Source: Morchella semilibera (lineage: Eukaryota > Ascomycota > Pezizomycetes > Pezizales > Morchellaceae). Taken from it: a stretch of DNA of 64,000 nucleotides. How positions within the stretch are numbered: the first letter of the stretch is position 1; each line of letters opens with the position of its first letter. This document shows, in pieces, positions 11,776 through 23,874 of the stretch. A program made the position numbers and the translations under genes. The notes beneath the pieces were generated by a model that searched no databases, was not told the DNA's origin, and saw only the letters and a list, made by a program, of their open reading frames with translations. Where the stretch lies: the NCBI GenBank assembly GCA_009192285.1, contig WBVU01000008.1, positions 62,001 through 126,000 of the forward strand. The letters run 5' to 3'.

Positions 11776-13027
11776 TACTTATGGCTCGAGAAGCTATGGA
11801 GGGTAGGTGTGTAAACTTCAGCATTTGCAGCCAATCAGTCTATAGAAATTGGGAGGTCTACTCCCATAATTGCACTAGTGCCTAGCCTAACGGTACAAAA
11901 AAGATTCCTCTGAGGTTTACACACCCACCCCCTATGCCTTCTCGCGCCATACGTGTTGTCGTTGACTGGGGATGAAAGAAAATTAGGAGTGAAAGATAAC
12001 ACAGCCAAGCTCCTCTTCATTGACTCAAAGTCCTACCCCCGCTATGACCCAGTTTGATCAACTGCAACTTTGTGTATCTTGGGGCAGTTTCATGATTGAT
12101 GCCACCACAGAACTATGCTCGATGAGTGCATTATGCAACACCAATTCGCACTCATCCGTGGGGACCGGCGATTTGACAACATTTACGAGCGACCATCCTA
12201 CTCTAGAGGGTCGAACTCGAGCGTCCCAGACCCCTCTGGGGCCGCCGTCCCCGAGATATAGATGGTTTTCCTAGCCACTCGAACCGCACCCCCCCCCACC
12301 CTCCCCGGGGCAACCCCCCTCAATCCAATATTTCGTTCTAATCAGCTTCCATATCGCCAACTCCAATCAATCAGTATCAACAGTTTGAGCGAGGGCGGTG
12401 TTCTATTTGCTAGGGAACCTGTATTGTTTAGATTATTCGCAGCTTGCCTTTTTGAGCTAACACTACTCGCAACATCATAGCGCTTCTAAACCCAGCTGCT
12501 ATGCATGCAATACAAAAATGTAGTATTAGTTGTGTTCAGAAATCTTAAGCAGGCAGTTAAAAGCTATTTTTGATTGGCTCTAGGGTCATTCCCAATCATC
12601 TAGCTCAGTCCGTGCGCGTGCGCGGTCCAGGCTGTGAATTTGACGTGCGCATGATTTGCGTAACCCGGCCATAGGAAATACGCAATGCCTTACCCCGCAC
12701 CCTTTGTATCACATAGTAATGCTGATCGAGGATCTTTCCCAGGGTGCCCACATGCCTTACCAAGCGAGTCCACCGAGTGTGGGGTCGATCCTTTCGCGCG
12801 CAAAGAATGGCCGCAAAAGCTACAGAAGGGGTATTTGGTGCTGCGCTTGGTGGGTGGTGGACTCGCTGCTCAGGGAAGGAGAGTATTTACAGCAAGACCA
12901 GTGATTGTATATATGTCACGGATAATCCGCTTGAAAAGCATAACACATCCCACAATACCATACTCAAATTCAAACCATCCCACAATATCACACTCAAATC
13001 CAAAATCCCCTATCGATTCCACTCAAC

Positions 13028-16000
13028 ATGTCAGCCCCCCCCATCAAAGAGGGAATTTATACCATTACCCACTACCCTGCTGGCGACCTTCACGTAGTCA
13101 ATAAGAATGTTGTGGCTAAGAAGGACGTGGACACCAAGTGGCGCATCGGACGCCCCAAAGACTCTGACCTAGGATCCTACCAATACGCGATCATCCTTGA
13201 CACTAAGTTCTGGCCAGAACAATGTATGAGCCTGAATACCGAACCCGGGCCCGACGAGAACAATATTGAGATTAGAACCCTTTTGCTCCCGGGGTCATCT
13301 GGGCCAGATTTGTGGACCTTTGAGGATTTGACTATAGGGTTTGTACTGTCTCTCAATAGAGTCCTTTATAGCTAGTTAAGTGGAGAGTCTAGCCGTTTTC
13401 GGCACAGACCCGACTTTAAAAGACTCTAATTCCTGAGGAAATGGCATATAAAATTAGGTGGCTATGTGACGCGGCGAGGACACAGGAGATGAGGGTGAGA
13501 TTAGAGTGGGTAAAAGCGCATGAAGGAGTGCTAGGAAATATAGAAGCAGACAGAGTGGCCAAAGCGACGGTTGGGAAAGGGCCTATCGATAAAGATGCAT
13601 TTATATCGTTCGCATATCTGCAACGAGAATCGAGAGAGACTACTATTCGGGAATGGGAGGAAGAGTGGAAACAAAGAAGAAATGAGAAGAAGGCATTGCT
13701 GGGACCTCATCAACGGCACGAAATTCAGTTTAAAGCCACAGATAGAGCGAATCGAGTTCTGATCTCCAGATTACGGACTGGGCATATAAAATGCAACGCA
13801 TATATGCACCGAATCGGTAAAAGACAGTCGGCCGAGTGCGAATGCGGTGCAGAGAAGCAGGACGTTGAACATATTCTTACAACATGCCCCTATACCGAAT
13901 CGAGTCGATGTCAAGAAAGGGAGATGACAAGAATAAGGGCGTTGCTATGGACAAAACAAGGGATAGAGAAGTCTAACGGGGTGGGGTCGGGTTCAGGTAC
14001 GAGGCGGAATAGACTTCAGGGACAGAGACAGGACAGGGTCGGCTCAGGATATACACAAGGCAAGACAGGTTCGGGTTCGGGTTCAGGTTCGGGTTCAGGG
14101 ATGAGGTGGAGACAGGAGGGCCGAAGCCAAAGTAATATATTGCTAACAGAAAGAAGACGTTGCCTAGAGAGGCGGAAACATAGGAAAGAACACATTCTAT
14201 ATATACAACTATCCCCCCGCACCGATGACTCATCCCATAGAATCCCATAGAAACTCCTACATTCTCGTATCACCCATACTATTCCCAATAGCTCCAGTTC
14301 TATCCCGTTACTCCAAACCTCCTAGCGCTACATTCTAATTCCCGAGGCTCCTTCCAATCCTTCCATCCTACCCGACATCCACCGATACTGATCCCAACCC
14401 GTTCGAAGAGCAGGCTTGGCGCGGGGCGAGATGCAGGAGGCGGAAGCCGTGATATGTTGCCCTCCTCATTGGTTTCAGGCTCCCCGGTACGAGAGAAACT
14501 CCGTCAGGTCTCGGTCTTGGGTGGATAGCTGTATGAAATCGGATCAACAAGCGGGAAACTTGGTAAGATCTCAGCGTAACCTCCCCAGGTTTGGTGCCGT
14601 CGTAGCCCTTCCACTTAACTAAATACTGCAGACGGGAGTAGCGAAGGCGAGAATCTAGAAGTTCATCAACTTCCCATTCTTCATCACCCTCGACAATCAC
14701 CGGAGGTGCCGGAGGAGGAACGTGTCCTGGGAGAGGATCTGTAGCACAGGGCTTGAGCTTCGAAACATGAAAAACAGAATATATCTTTATCGTAGAGGGC
14801 AGATCAAGTTCGTAAGCGTAAGGACTAATAACCGACTTAATCTTAAATCGACCGATACGTCTCCAATCGAGCCTTCGGGAGGGCCTAGTAGTCTGAATAT
14901 TTTTGGCATTAAGCCATACCTCATCGCCCACCCTATACATAGGAGCAGGAACTCGGCGGGTATTAGCATTAGTCTCCTGTCGATCCTGGGCGTAGCGTAT
15001 CTCGGCTGGCAGCTGATCGTGGATTTCGGCCATCTTCTGAACAAGGGCATTCGTATCCTGAGGAAGGCTCGTGAGCGGAGACAATGTTAGGTTCTCCGTA
15101 AATCGTGGATCAAAACCATAGTTAGCCATAAAAGGAGAGACCTGAGTCGTTTCCGAAGCATGATTATTAGAGGCAAACTCGGCGAGCGGTAACCAATCCA
15201 CCCAGTCATCCTGTTGATAGGACACATAGCTCCTCAAATACTGCTCCATTACCGCATTAATTCGTTCTGTCTGGCCATCGGTTTCGGGGTGGAAGGCAGA
15301 GGATAAGGCCACATTAACCTTCAGTGCCTTGCAGAGAGATTTCCAAAATTGAGATGTAAACTGAGTACCTCGATCGGAGACAATACTAGTTGGAAGACCA
15401 TGGAGTTTCCAAACGTGATCAATAAACAATCGTGCAAGATCTTCGGAACCAGTTGTAATATTGCAGGCAATATAGTGTCTCATTTTCGATAGACGATCAA
15501 CTACCACGAGAATCGCATCTCTCCCTTTACTTTCCGGTAATCCCGTAACGAAATCCATAGAAATATGTGTCCAAGGTCTCTGGGTGATCGGAAGAGGACG
15601 AAGCACTCCATAAGGGGCGTGGCGAGCCGTCTTACTACGACTGCAGGTATGACAATTCCTAATATAGCGGTCCACTGTATTGCGCATCCCTGGCCAATTG
15701 TAGGAGCGGGCGAGAAGCTGAAAGGTTTTAGCTTTCCCGGGATGGCCTGCAGAGGGAGCATCATGGTGTTCTTTCAACAGGTGCAATTGCAACGGCGCAT
15801 CGTTTAGAACAAAAAGTTTCCCGCGATAGGTTAGGAGACCTTTCCTGGTTGAACATTCCGCTAGAGTAATTTCTCGGGAGTGTCTAACGCCATCTCGGAG
15901 GAGTCCTAAGATTTTATTTGGGTATGGGTCAGTGACATAAGCCTGTTCAAAAAGTTTTTCTAGGGGTGACTGTCCTCGGACAGCCGGAATGGCTGCCAAC

Positions 16001-19000
16001 AAACCCAAATTATGGGACTTCAACACTGTCTGACTTTGCTGCGTCAGGCGTTCATCCCCCTCTTTAGGCAGATCTCCTGATCTCCTAGTCAATGCATCTG
16101 GTTTTCCCCCTTGCTTTCCTGGCCGATATTTAATCACATAATTAAACCGCGACAGGAATTCTGACCAGCGTGCCTGTCGGCGATTCAAGTCTCTCTTGGT
16201 CATAAAATACTCCAAATTCCGATGATCGCTCAGGACTTCAATAGGTTCGGCTACACCCATAAGTTCAGCTCTCCATTCTTCGAAACACTTAATGATTGCC
16301 AGCAGCTCTTTATCATAAATCTCGTAGTTGCATTCGGCAGGCGAATGAGTTCCGGAGAAGAAGGCAACAGGATGAAGAATATTCTCATCGCTGTACTGAG
16401 AAAGAGTACCACCGGAGACATAATCGGAAGCATCTGATTCCACGATAGCTTTACAATCGAAATCAAAATGACGAAGAATCGGGGCCGTAGTAAACGCAGT
16501 TTTTAGTCCTTCAAACGCCGCTTCACAATCCGAAGACCATATAAATGGCACACTCCCTTTAGTAAGCGTCGTAAGAGGCCGAACAATACCAGAATAATTT
16601 TTAATAAAGCGCCGATAAAAATTTGCCCAGCCGTTAAAAACCTGTATATCCCGAACATTTAGAGGACGAGCCCACTTAATAATGGTCTCAATCTTCTTGG
16701 GGTCGAGCTTCAAGCCTTCGGTAGTAACAATCATACCCAGGTACTTCACTTCCTTAACCTGGAACTCGCACTTCTCAGGGGAGCAGTAAAGATCGGCATC
16801 GGTAAGGGCTTGCAGAACTTGATTAACATGATCGCGGTGAGATTCCAGATCCTCACTATAAATAAGGATATCGGCCAGGTAGGCAGTACAAAAGCGATCC
16901 AGGAAGGGGCGAAGAGTATCGTTAATAAGATGCTGGAAAACGGCGGGAGCATTGGTCAATCCGAAGGGCATCACCCTATACTGGAAATGGCCCACTCTGG
17001 TACGGAACGCGGTTTTCCACTCATCTCCAGCTGCCACCCGGACCAGGTTATAGGCATTTTTCAGATCCAACTTGGTGTACCATTTAGCCTTGCAGAGTTG
17101 ATTAAACGTTTCCTTGGGCAGCGGCAGGGGATAGCGATTCTTAACAGTAATCGCATTCAGGCTTCGATAATCCACGCAAAACCGAAGTCCGCCACCAGGC
17201 TTCTTCACGAACAACACGGGAGATCCGGCGGGGGAGGAGCTAGACTCAATAAAACCCTTCTTTAGCATATCATCGATGTATTCGATCAATGCAGCCAGTT
17301 CATCTCGAGACATGCTATATAAAGGACCGAAGGGGGGTTCCTTTCCCTCATGAAGATTAATCCGGATATCATAGGGACGATGAGGGGGCAGCTTCTGGGG
17401 GCCTTCTTTTCCAAACCGTTGCCAGAAGTGGTGATGTTCGGGGGGAACCAAGGTAGCAATTTCCGGGGGTATCGACTCCGTAGAACCACCAAGGAACAGG
17501 GCATAGACAGTCGATCCCTGAGTGGTCTCGGCAAAGGTAACAGCACTGACGATCTCAAAGTCGTGATGAGCAGGAAGCGGTGAGGTAATTCCCTTAACAT
17601 AAACAGAAACTTAATCGTCATTGCAACGTTGAAGACAGCGAGGGGACCCAAAGGTTAACGAATTATCGGCAAAATTAATAGCAACATTATGTCGGCGCAG
17701 CCAGGGAATTCCTAGCACCAACGGATAATGTCCTAAGCGGGTAACATAGGCGGAGATTTTTTCCATATGACCTTGAATACGAAGCGAGAAATGAGCAATG
17801 TGGGTAATGCTACCAGAGGAGATTTCTCTTCCATCGATAACATGAAGGGCGCGAGGATTAGGTAGAGCAGTAGTGGGGATTTCCTTGTGGCGTACAAATA
17901 ATTCATCAATGAATGCAAATCCAGAAGCCCCGGTGTCAACAAGTGAGTAGGTCTTAACAGTTTTATTTTGATCGGATACGATACATGAAACAACAAGGTG
18001 ATCATTATCCGAAACCTTCTCACCAGGGACACCAGAAGCAGCAGAAGCAGACAAAGAAAGAGGAGGGACCAGGCCTAAGCCACCTAAGACAGGTCCTCGT
18101 GAAAACCCGACTGATCCGGGGCAGTCACCGACATCGAACCAGGAGAACCCAAACCCAAAGATCCAGAGCCAGAAGAAGAAGAAGCACCAAAAGGAAACCC
18201 AAAAACATAACCAGGAGAAGAAACAGGACGAGAGGCTTGATTAACAACAGGAGGCGCGCCGGCCCCAGACATAACAGGAGGTGCACCGACCTCAGAAGTA
18301 GCAGCAATACGAGCGGGACGAGCAACAGGACGAGCAGGACATTCAGCAGCAAAATGCCCAGGACCTCCACAATACATGCAGAGTCCTTGGGCGGCACGTC
18401 AGGCACGCTCGGCAGGAGTAATAGGGCCCCGGCGTTGGGGGCGGCGGACACCAGACAGATCCATTGGCACCGCACCACCGGGAGAGTAAGAGGGGTGAGA
18501 AGCGGGAGCAGCAGAACTAGGAGCGGAAACAGGAACGCGAGCAGGGATAGAGGGAGCAAAAGATTGACGGGCGGCAAAGGGAGAGGGGCGATCCCTAGCA
18601 CGAGCATCCCGGAGCCTATTGTCCAATTTTTGGAGTAACAGAACATATTCAGAGGTGGCGGCAGGGACATCGTGATGGATCATAGCGGAACGGAGCTCGC
18701 GGGAGAGGCCTTGAGTGAGTGCGTGTTTTTTAGCCTCATCGTTCCATCTGACCTCAGCAGCCAAGCGTTGAAACTCGGCGAAATAGGTAGAGAAGTCCCG
18801 GCCGCCTTGGGTAAGACGTTCGAGTTCTCGTTCAGCAGTGGCAATACGGTCTGGGTCTCCAAAGGCGGTTTCCAGAATGGTAATCAAGGCTTCAATATCT
18901 TCCAAGTCAATGCGTCCTCCAACAACGAGGGGCATTACCTGGGCAAGGGCACGACCAGAGAGAAGATTAATAGCGTAGGCAAGGCGGGCTTGGGCAGCGG

Positions 19001-21116
19001 GAAAACGATCATGGTTGGCGAGCATCTTGAGGCGAAGTTGAGTAACAAAGGGGCGAAGCTCCTCCCTCTTCCCATCAAACTTAGGTGGGTCGGGGACCTT
19101 CTCGGAACGAGGGGTGGCAGGAGCCGCAGGGGGAACCGCAGGAGGGGCGACGGGAGGAGCAGCAAGCGGAGCCACCGATGGAGGAACCGCTGGAGGAGGA
19201 GGAGTCTCAAAGTGGACTTGACGAACGGGGGGAGCCATTGGGGGAACGGGTTGTGCCGTAAGCAAGGCATTCAACTGGCGGGTCTCTGCCAGCTGTCGTT
19301 CCAGGTCAGCCACCTGTTGTTCGAGTTCAGGAATAGCAGCGGTTTGATTCTCCGCAGCTTGGCAGGCGGCTGTCATATGGGCTAGATCGGTTCGAGCTTG
19401 ATTTCTTTCCTCCAGGACTCGGTCCCGGATTTGTGAGATCGCGGTCAGATTGCGATGTAGTGCAATAGGGTCAACATTAAACTGTCGCTGAAACTCAGTA
19501 AGAGCAGCGGGGAACACCCAGGCTTCTTGGGCGGACATAATGTATATCGGGAGCCGAAGGCGAGGCAACGTAGTCTAACGGGGTGGGGTCGGGTTCAGGG
19601 ACGAGGCGGAATAGACTTCAGGGACAGAGACAGGACAGGGTCGGCTCAGGATATACCCAAGGCAAGACAGGTTCGGGTTCGGGTTCAGGTTCGGGTTCAG
19701 GTATCACGGCGTACCACGGGCTTCGCGGAGGAGGAGGATATCGGAGTATAGGTCTTCGGGTGTAAGGGTTTCTTTTGGGTCTTGGAGTTTCTATGGGTTT
19801 CCGTTATACGGTGTGATGAGTCATGATTGTACAGGGATTAGGAGGGGTATATATATGTTGCTACGGATCTTCCCTTTGTTCTTTTCTTTCTCTTTTCTTT
19901 CCTTACGTGTCTTCCTGTTATCAATCTACGGTTAGTTTCGTCTCGTCTCTTTCTTTAGTTCTGAAAATATTCGATCATACCATAGTCTCGCCAAGACGCC
20001 TCTTGGGTCTTCCTAAGTACGTCGTCTCGTCTTAGTTTCTGCTCGTCTCAGTTCGCTTTGCCTCACTCATAGTCATGACCGTAGTACGTATCGTCTACTG
20101 GTATCTTCGTCTCCACGTTTTCGTCAGAGAGGCATCTGGAACCCTCTGCCCACCATCGCTTCTCGTTGTTCCCTCGTCCTTGTATTCGTCCTCGGTCTCT
20201 GTCTCTGCTCGGTTGTGTACTCGGCCCTATTGTCTGTTGTCTTTCGGTGTTGCTCCGTACATCAGGGAATGAGGTGGAAACAGGAGGGCCGAAGCCAAAG
20301 TATTATTGCTAACAGAAAGAAGACGTTAGCCCTTAGAGAGGCAAAACATAGGAAAGAACACATTCTATATTACCAACTATCCCCCCGCACCGATGACTTA
20401 TCCCATGAATCCATAGGAAACTCCTAATTCTGTTCACATACTATTCCCAATAGCTCCAGTTTATCTCCGTTACTTCCAATCCCTCCTAGCGCTTACTTCT
20501 ATTCCCGAGATCCTTCCTAATCCTCCATCCTACTTCCGACATCCACCGATACTATCCAACAACCCTGTTCCGAAGACGCCTTGGCGGGGGGCGAGATGCA
20601 GGAGGCGGAGCCGTGATAAGAAGGCAAGCAGTATATGGAAACAATGGAGAGGATATTGGGCGGAAAGAGGGGAGAGAAGTGAGGAAGAAGTGTCAGAGGA
20701 AAATGAATTGAGACAAGGTTGGGGAGATTTAGAGAGAGAGTAATTGGAGGATTTTATTGGAATGAGTGTTGCGTGTGTTTTGTTTTCTTTCCTTTGTTGA
20801 GTCTGGCGGTGGAAGGAGGGAAGTTCCGGGGATAAAATAGTGCGATATCATCATAGCCTTATAGGCTGGATATGATTACTGATGTAAACAAAAAAAAAAA
20901 AAGACTCTAATTCCTGATTGCCGCCTTGGTATAGGCACTAACGATACCAGAATGCCCCCGGCAACTTACACTGCCCGTATTCAGAACGTTGCTAGACCTG
21001 GGCTCGCGGCTGGTATCGGGAAGATACTTATAGAACCCCCCAACGTCGAAGGTGTCGAGAGTAAGCCTGGGGAAGGAAATCAGACATGGATTTTTACATA
21101 TCAGGGCAGCGACTAA
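13028..21116 (+). CDS. Small beta-trefoil protein, intron expanded by nested transposons
   Basis: Exons 13028-13338 and 20951-21116 join in frame (GG|A) to give 158 residues: [19 protein letters not shown] at the start and [11 protein letters not shown] at the end. Three similar blocks each end in a Trp phrase ([21 protein letters not shown]), with YTI/YAI/YTA strands between. That is the threefold pattern and size of fungal beta-trefoil proteins such as mycocypin-type protease inhibitors or ricin-B-like lectins; which of these it is cannot be told. The donor is GTTTGT and the acceptor ACGATACCAG, with CACTAAC as branch site. Without the insertions the intron would be about 131 nt; it is now about 7.6 kb because a LINE and, inside it, a Ty3/gypsy element entered it. 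The exons are undamaged, so the gene may still work if the long intron is spliced. Confidence 0.7.
13972..14454 (-). repeat. 3' LTR of the Ty3/gypsy element
   Basis: It starts TCTAACGGGG and ends GCCGTGATA on the plus strand and aligns to both ends of the other LTR; it is the shorter of the pair. It contains a (GGGTTC)n-like run. A purine-rich tract lies just inside it on the minus strand. Confidence 0.85.
14460..17451 (-). mobile_element. pol region of the Ty3/gypsy element
   Basis: It encodes, in order, reverse transcriptase ([34 protein letters not shown]), an RNase H region, the integrase zinc finger ([16 protein letters not shown]...NCHTC) and core ([36 protein letters not shown]), and a chromodomain near the end ([10 protein letters not shown]...YLVKWKGY). 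The chromodomain places it among chromoviruses, the common fungal branch of Ty3/gypsy. Confidence 0.88.
17611..18054 (-). mobile_element. Protease region of the Ty3/gypsy element
   Basis: A retropepsin-like stretch with the active-site phrase [14 protein letters not shown], followed by the usual [10 protein letters not shown] phrase. It lies between gag and pol as in the family. Confidence 0.75.
18084..19568 (-). mobile_element. gag region of the Ty3/gypsy element
   Basis: A coiled-coil N-terminus ([16 protein letters not shown]), a Pro/Ala linker, and a capsid-like block ([15 protein letters not shown]...[13 protein letters not shown]) typical of fungal Ty3 gag. At the far end, near 18370, is a zinc knuckle ([16 protein letters not shown]). 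Confidence 0.82.
19574..20618 (-). repeat. 5' LTR of the Ty3/gypsy element
   Basis: About 1,045 bp, with the same ends as the LTR at 13972-14454 but longer. The AGAAG duplication follows it directly. Confidence 0.85.
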
Positions 21117-21926
21117 TTCGCGGTGCACGTTATGCTATCCGGTTATCGCAGGACATGAATGGTTCGGGTCAGAACGTTGGTTATTGATTGCGATGGATGG
21201 CCTTTGTTTTGCGAGTGGGGAGGGGGGCGGGGATCAGTGTTTATTACTTTTGTTTTTTATTTTTCTCTTTTTTGTTGGTCCATTGGTACGGATAAGTTAT
21301 GTAGTTTGCATCAATGAAAGTCGTTTCTCCCCCTCGATTATACTGGATGTGTGTGAATGTAAATGCGATTAATGAATCAACAAGAAAAACGAAAATGTGT
21401 GCGCGGATGTGAATAAGAACCTGAAAATTCAAAGCAGAGGCCCAATTTTGCGCAGTTTTTACTAGTAGCGAATTGGAGATTGTTACCATTAAAAGTCATT
21501 GTCAAGTTCCTCTTACCTGACCCGAGTAGGTACTCCCCGTCACCCCCGACACTCCGCGATCGGTCACAACCTTCCACACTGAGTCGCAACTGGACCCAAC
21601 CGGCACTCCGCAACCTAGCCCGGGTTTGTGTTCTGTAAAAAACAAGTTCAAATCTTACTGTAGCATTAACTCTTAGTCTGCCAGTAAAGTGCTTGAAGAA
21701 TCAACAGATCCCGTTATCAAATAATAGATCTTGCATATAAACCTAACCCCCCGGGGGTCACCACTGACAGGGCTAGGGATATGCTTGCAGGCGACATTCT
21801 CAATGGTGATTCTTTACGAAGAAGTGTAGATATGTTTCTGTGGTCAACGTACACGGCGCCAGGTCCCAGGAGAAACGAATTGGAGTGGACTGGATAACTC
21901 TCTGCCCATTAAACTAGAAATCATTT
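21117..21926. other. Intergenic region, no gene seen
   Basis: The first part is presumably the 3' region of the beta-trefoil gene. A partial MITE end (TTACCTGACCCGAGTA) near 21504-21528 matches the family at 54812-54918. No credible gene. Confidence 0.5.
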
Positions 21927-22466
21927 TCAATTACCACATCCTAGATACCGAAGCGAATATAAGAGATAAAGTTGAATGGTAATGTGAATTAACGCATCGA
22001 TGTAAGAGAGGAAAGCAAGGGGTTTTCCGAGCAGCGCAAAGCTCATTAACCATACGAGACACAGACCATGTGAGACCCTGGAGTACATATCCAGCCATTC
22101 CCAATAGCTTCTGCTACATATCCCCTTCCAATTCGCGTTGGCATTAACTTGCGACTCTATCTCGACCCGTATTATCATCTCTTTGACTTCTACCTCATCC
22201 GCAGTTTGCTCGGCTCTTCTCCTTGACTTTAGACTACCCCTCGCCGTCGACGCCGCTGGTGTCGGCTCTTGAAACTCCCTATTGTGATCCACCACCACCT
22301 CCGGCGCATCACTACCCAGCACCATGTCCTCCGGAGGCGTCTGAGATAACCATGCGTCGCGATCTGGACTAACTGAGCCCCATCCGCCCGGTATATCTTT
22401 CGCCAGCCCCGCATCCTCGGGCGGAATCCCCAACGCCGCCGTATCTTGGCTGAAGGAACTCCACAA
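21927..22466 (-). CDS. Hypothetical protein with C-terminal membrane segments; possibly the tail of the HNH gene
   Basis: A frame of 179 codons. The front (SFSQDTAALGIPPEDAG) is acidic and hydrophilic; the end has two hydrophobic stretches (HGLCLVWLMSFALLGKPLAF and ALIHITIQLYLLYSL). The frame stays open upstream of 22466 apart from one stop, so it may be the damaged C-terminal end of the HNH pseudogene lying just upstream on the same strand. No recognised domain; the coding status is uncertain. Confidence 0.3.
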   Translation of the reverse strand: MWSSFSQDTAALGIPPEDAGLAKDIPGGWGSVSPDRDAWLSQTPPEDMVLGSDAPEVVVDHNREFQEPTPAASTARGSLKSRRRAEQTADEVEVKEMIIRVEIESQVNANANWKGICSRSYWEWLDMYSRVSHGLCLVWLMSFALLGKPLAFLSYIDALIHITIQLYLLYSLRYLGCGN

Positions 22467-22516
22467 CTACACCAGCTCCATTCTCCCTGTCATCGGTATG
22501 GTCATCAACCTCGACT

Positions 22517-23874
22517 TCATGCTGCTCTCTCCCTATAGCGGGTCATCACATTCCGGGAGATAATCTCATACACTCCCGCCGTCGCTCCCGTCACTCTCGG
22601 TCGCGGGATAGCCAGCGGCGGGGTGAGATGGCTGATGGGCGCAAAAACGCTGTGTAGCCGGAGGAGCAGTGGGTGCGGCAGTTGTAGGCGGGACGGGTCG
22701 TGGGTGGTGAGTGTGGGCTTGTGGCCGTTGGCAATGCTGCCGTTGGGCTCGAGGCCACGGTCGATTGAGGCGTAGCGGGTGAGACCGATGAGTCCCTTCC
22801 CGAGGGGACGTACGTGCACGTCGTACTGGACTCGTCTTTAGTGGTAGCTGTAGTAGGGTGTGGGGTGGGGAGGGGGAGGTCTCATGTGGGGAGGAGAGGT
22901 AAGGGGCGGTGAGAAGGGGTAAGAATCGAGGGTCATTGAAGCGCCACAGACCAACCCACTGAGATAGGAGCGTGGAATGACGGGCCGAAAGAAAATTGCG
23001 ATTTACCTTTTCACGTCCGCACATCGTACGGCACCATCTCCTCCGACAGCACCGGTACGAGCTCCACCTCATGGGCATCGAGGGGGGGGTGGGCCGTGGC
23101 GTTTAGTAACATTGCATTCGTCAAACTGTCCGTATCCCCAGCGGCCCCAACGTTGCAAGCTTCAGTCTCTCCAAACTATCCTCCCCCAGGAACTTTCCAA
23201 CCAGCGGCCAGAAGATGCCCCCTCACCGATTGTGGAATGATGTGCGCAACGTTTAGTCTCGTCCTCATTGGGAATGCCCTCACTACACACGTTTCGATCA
23301 CGCTCGTAACACTCCACTTTTAGGGCATGCAAATGCGGCCGCTTAGTCGACGAGCCGGGTGGTGGTGGTGGCGTGTATGCAATACTTGGGGCGTCGTCGT
23401 CGTCCGGCTTTGTGGGGGTGGTACTTGGCGACGATACACTTCTCCTCCCGCCGTGCGCTGAAAATACCTTCAGTCCATTATTGACAAGTTCGTAAAGCTC
23501 GAGCACACGGCTCATAGTGGTGTCTTCATCAACAAGCTCATAAGGCAACGGACTCTCACCATCCCGGGGGTCCGGAAGATGTCTCTGCATGATTGAGACG
23601 GCATCTGCGCCTCGAATCCAGCTAGGCGGACGTTGCACCTCTCGAGCCGCTCCCTAGCCGCAGCAGGGAGTACCTCCATGAAGGAGCTGACATGCTCTGC
23701 AAGTAGTGCCGCATCACACGGCACGGTGAGAAAATGGTGGTGCTCCGTAATGAGATGATGCGGGGCATTCTAGGTGAGGCGGCGGCGCTTATTGCTGGAG
23801 AGATTACTGGTAGGCGAGGCACTGGGGGTGGGATCTGAGTCGGGATCAGCTTTGTTGCTGCGTTTGAGAGACAT
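22517..23874 (-). pseudogene. Broken HNH nuclease-type gene
   Basis: The start at 23874 (MSLKRSNKADPDSDPTPSAS) is followed by KRRRLT and an in-frame TAG. The same frame goes on with NAPHHLITEHHHFLTVPCD and AEHVSSFMEVLPAAARERLE. A one-base shift near 23640 then moves the sequence to the frame with VQRPPSWIRGADAV, LELYELVNNGLKVF and the HNH-like LKVECYERDRNVCSEG. Further shifts lead to NAMLLNATAHPPFDAHEVEL and YDVHVRPLGKGLIGLTRY. These are the landmarks of the fungal HNH (HNH_2-type) nuclease family, spread over three frames with at least three breaks. It is not a copy of the intact HNH gene at 55644, which has a different N-terminus. Confidence 0.62.

Larger units (their letters stand above)
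10563..13027. other. Intergenic region with hairpin and tandem repeat
   Basis: No family-matched gene was found. The region carries a telomere-like CCCTAACCC near 10972, the hairpin at 11193-11286 and the 119-bp tandem repeat at 11441-11775. The final few hundred bases upstream of 13028 serve as leader and promoter of the beta-trefoil gene. Repeated AACCATCCCACAATA/CACTCAAAT words at 12945-13010 form a short imperfect direct repeat. Confidence 0.55.
13972..20618 (-). mobile_element. Ty3/gypsy LTR retrotransposon with chromodomain (fossil)
   Basis: An element of about 6.6 kb in minus orientation, inserted into the LINE with a 5-bp target duplication AGAAG at 13967-13971 and 20619-20623. Parts, in its own direction: LTR, gag-like region, CCHC knuckle, aspartic protease, reverse transcriptase and RNase H, integrase with zinc finger and core, chromodomain, purine-rich tract, LTR. 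The frames are interrupted in a few places and the LTRs differ in length, so it is broken, with roughly two to four breaks. The LTRs still align well with scattered differences, suggesting moderate age; it must be younger than the LINE it sits in. Confidence 0.88.
13437..20898 (+). mobile_element. 5'-truncated LINE (Tad-like), split by an LTR element
   Basis: It is flanked by a 19-bp target duplication, aaaagactctaattcctga, at 13418-13436 and 20899-20917, and ends in a poly-A run. LINE DNA is at 13437-13971 and 20624-20898. The coding part begins inside the C-terminal region of ORF2: an RNase H-like phrase ([20 protein letters not shown]) and then a zinc-knuckle-like CECG...VEHILTTC motif. 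The frame continues across the nested insertion site to a stop at 20741-20743. The 3' tail has the phrase catagcc..aggctggat...gatgtaaaca, shared with copies ending near 42030 and 58539. The 5' truncation is typical of target-primed reverse transcription. Confidence 0.85.

Noticed and set aside
12656-13104. Several overlapping frames just before the beta-trefoil start
   Set aside because: They are mutually exclusive and lie in the likely leader and promoter of the 13028 gene.
14016-14288. Short minus-strand frames rich in PNPNP or EPEPE
   Set aside because: They are produced by the (GGGTTC)n-like run in the LTR and are not genes.
22566-23078. 170-codon frame on the minus strand
   Set aside because: It is an out-of-frame shadow over the HNH pseudogene; the HNH landmarks lie in the other frames.
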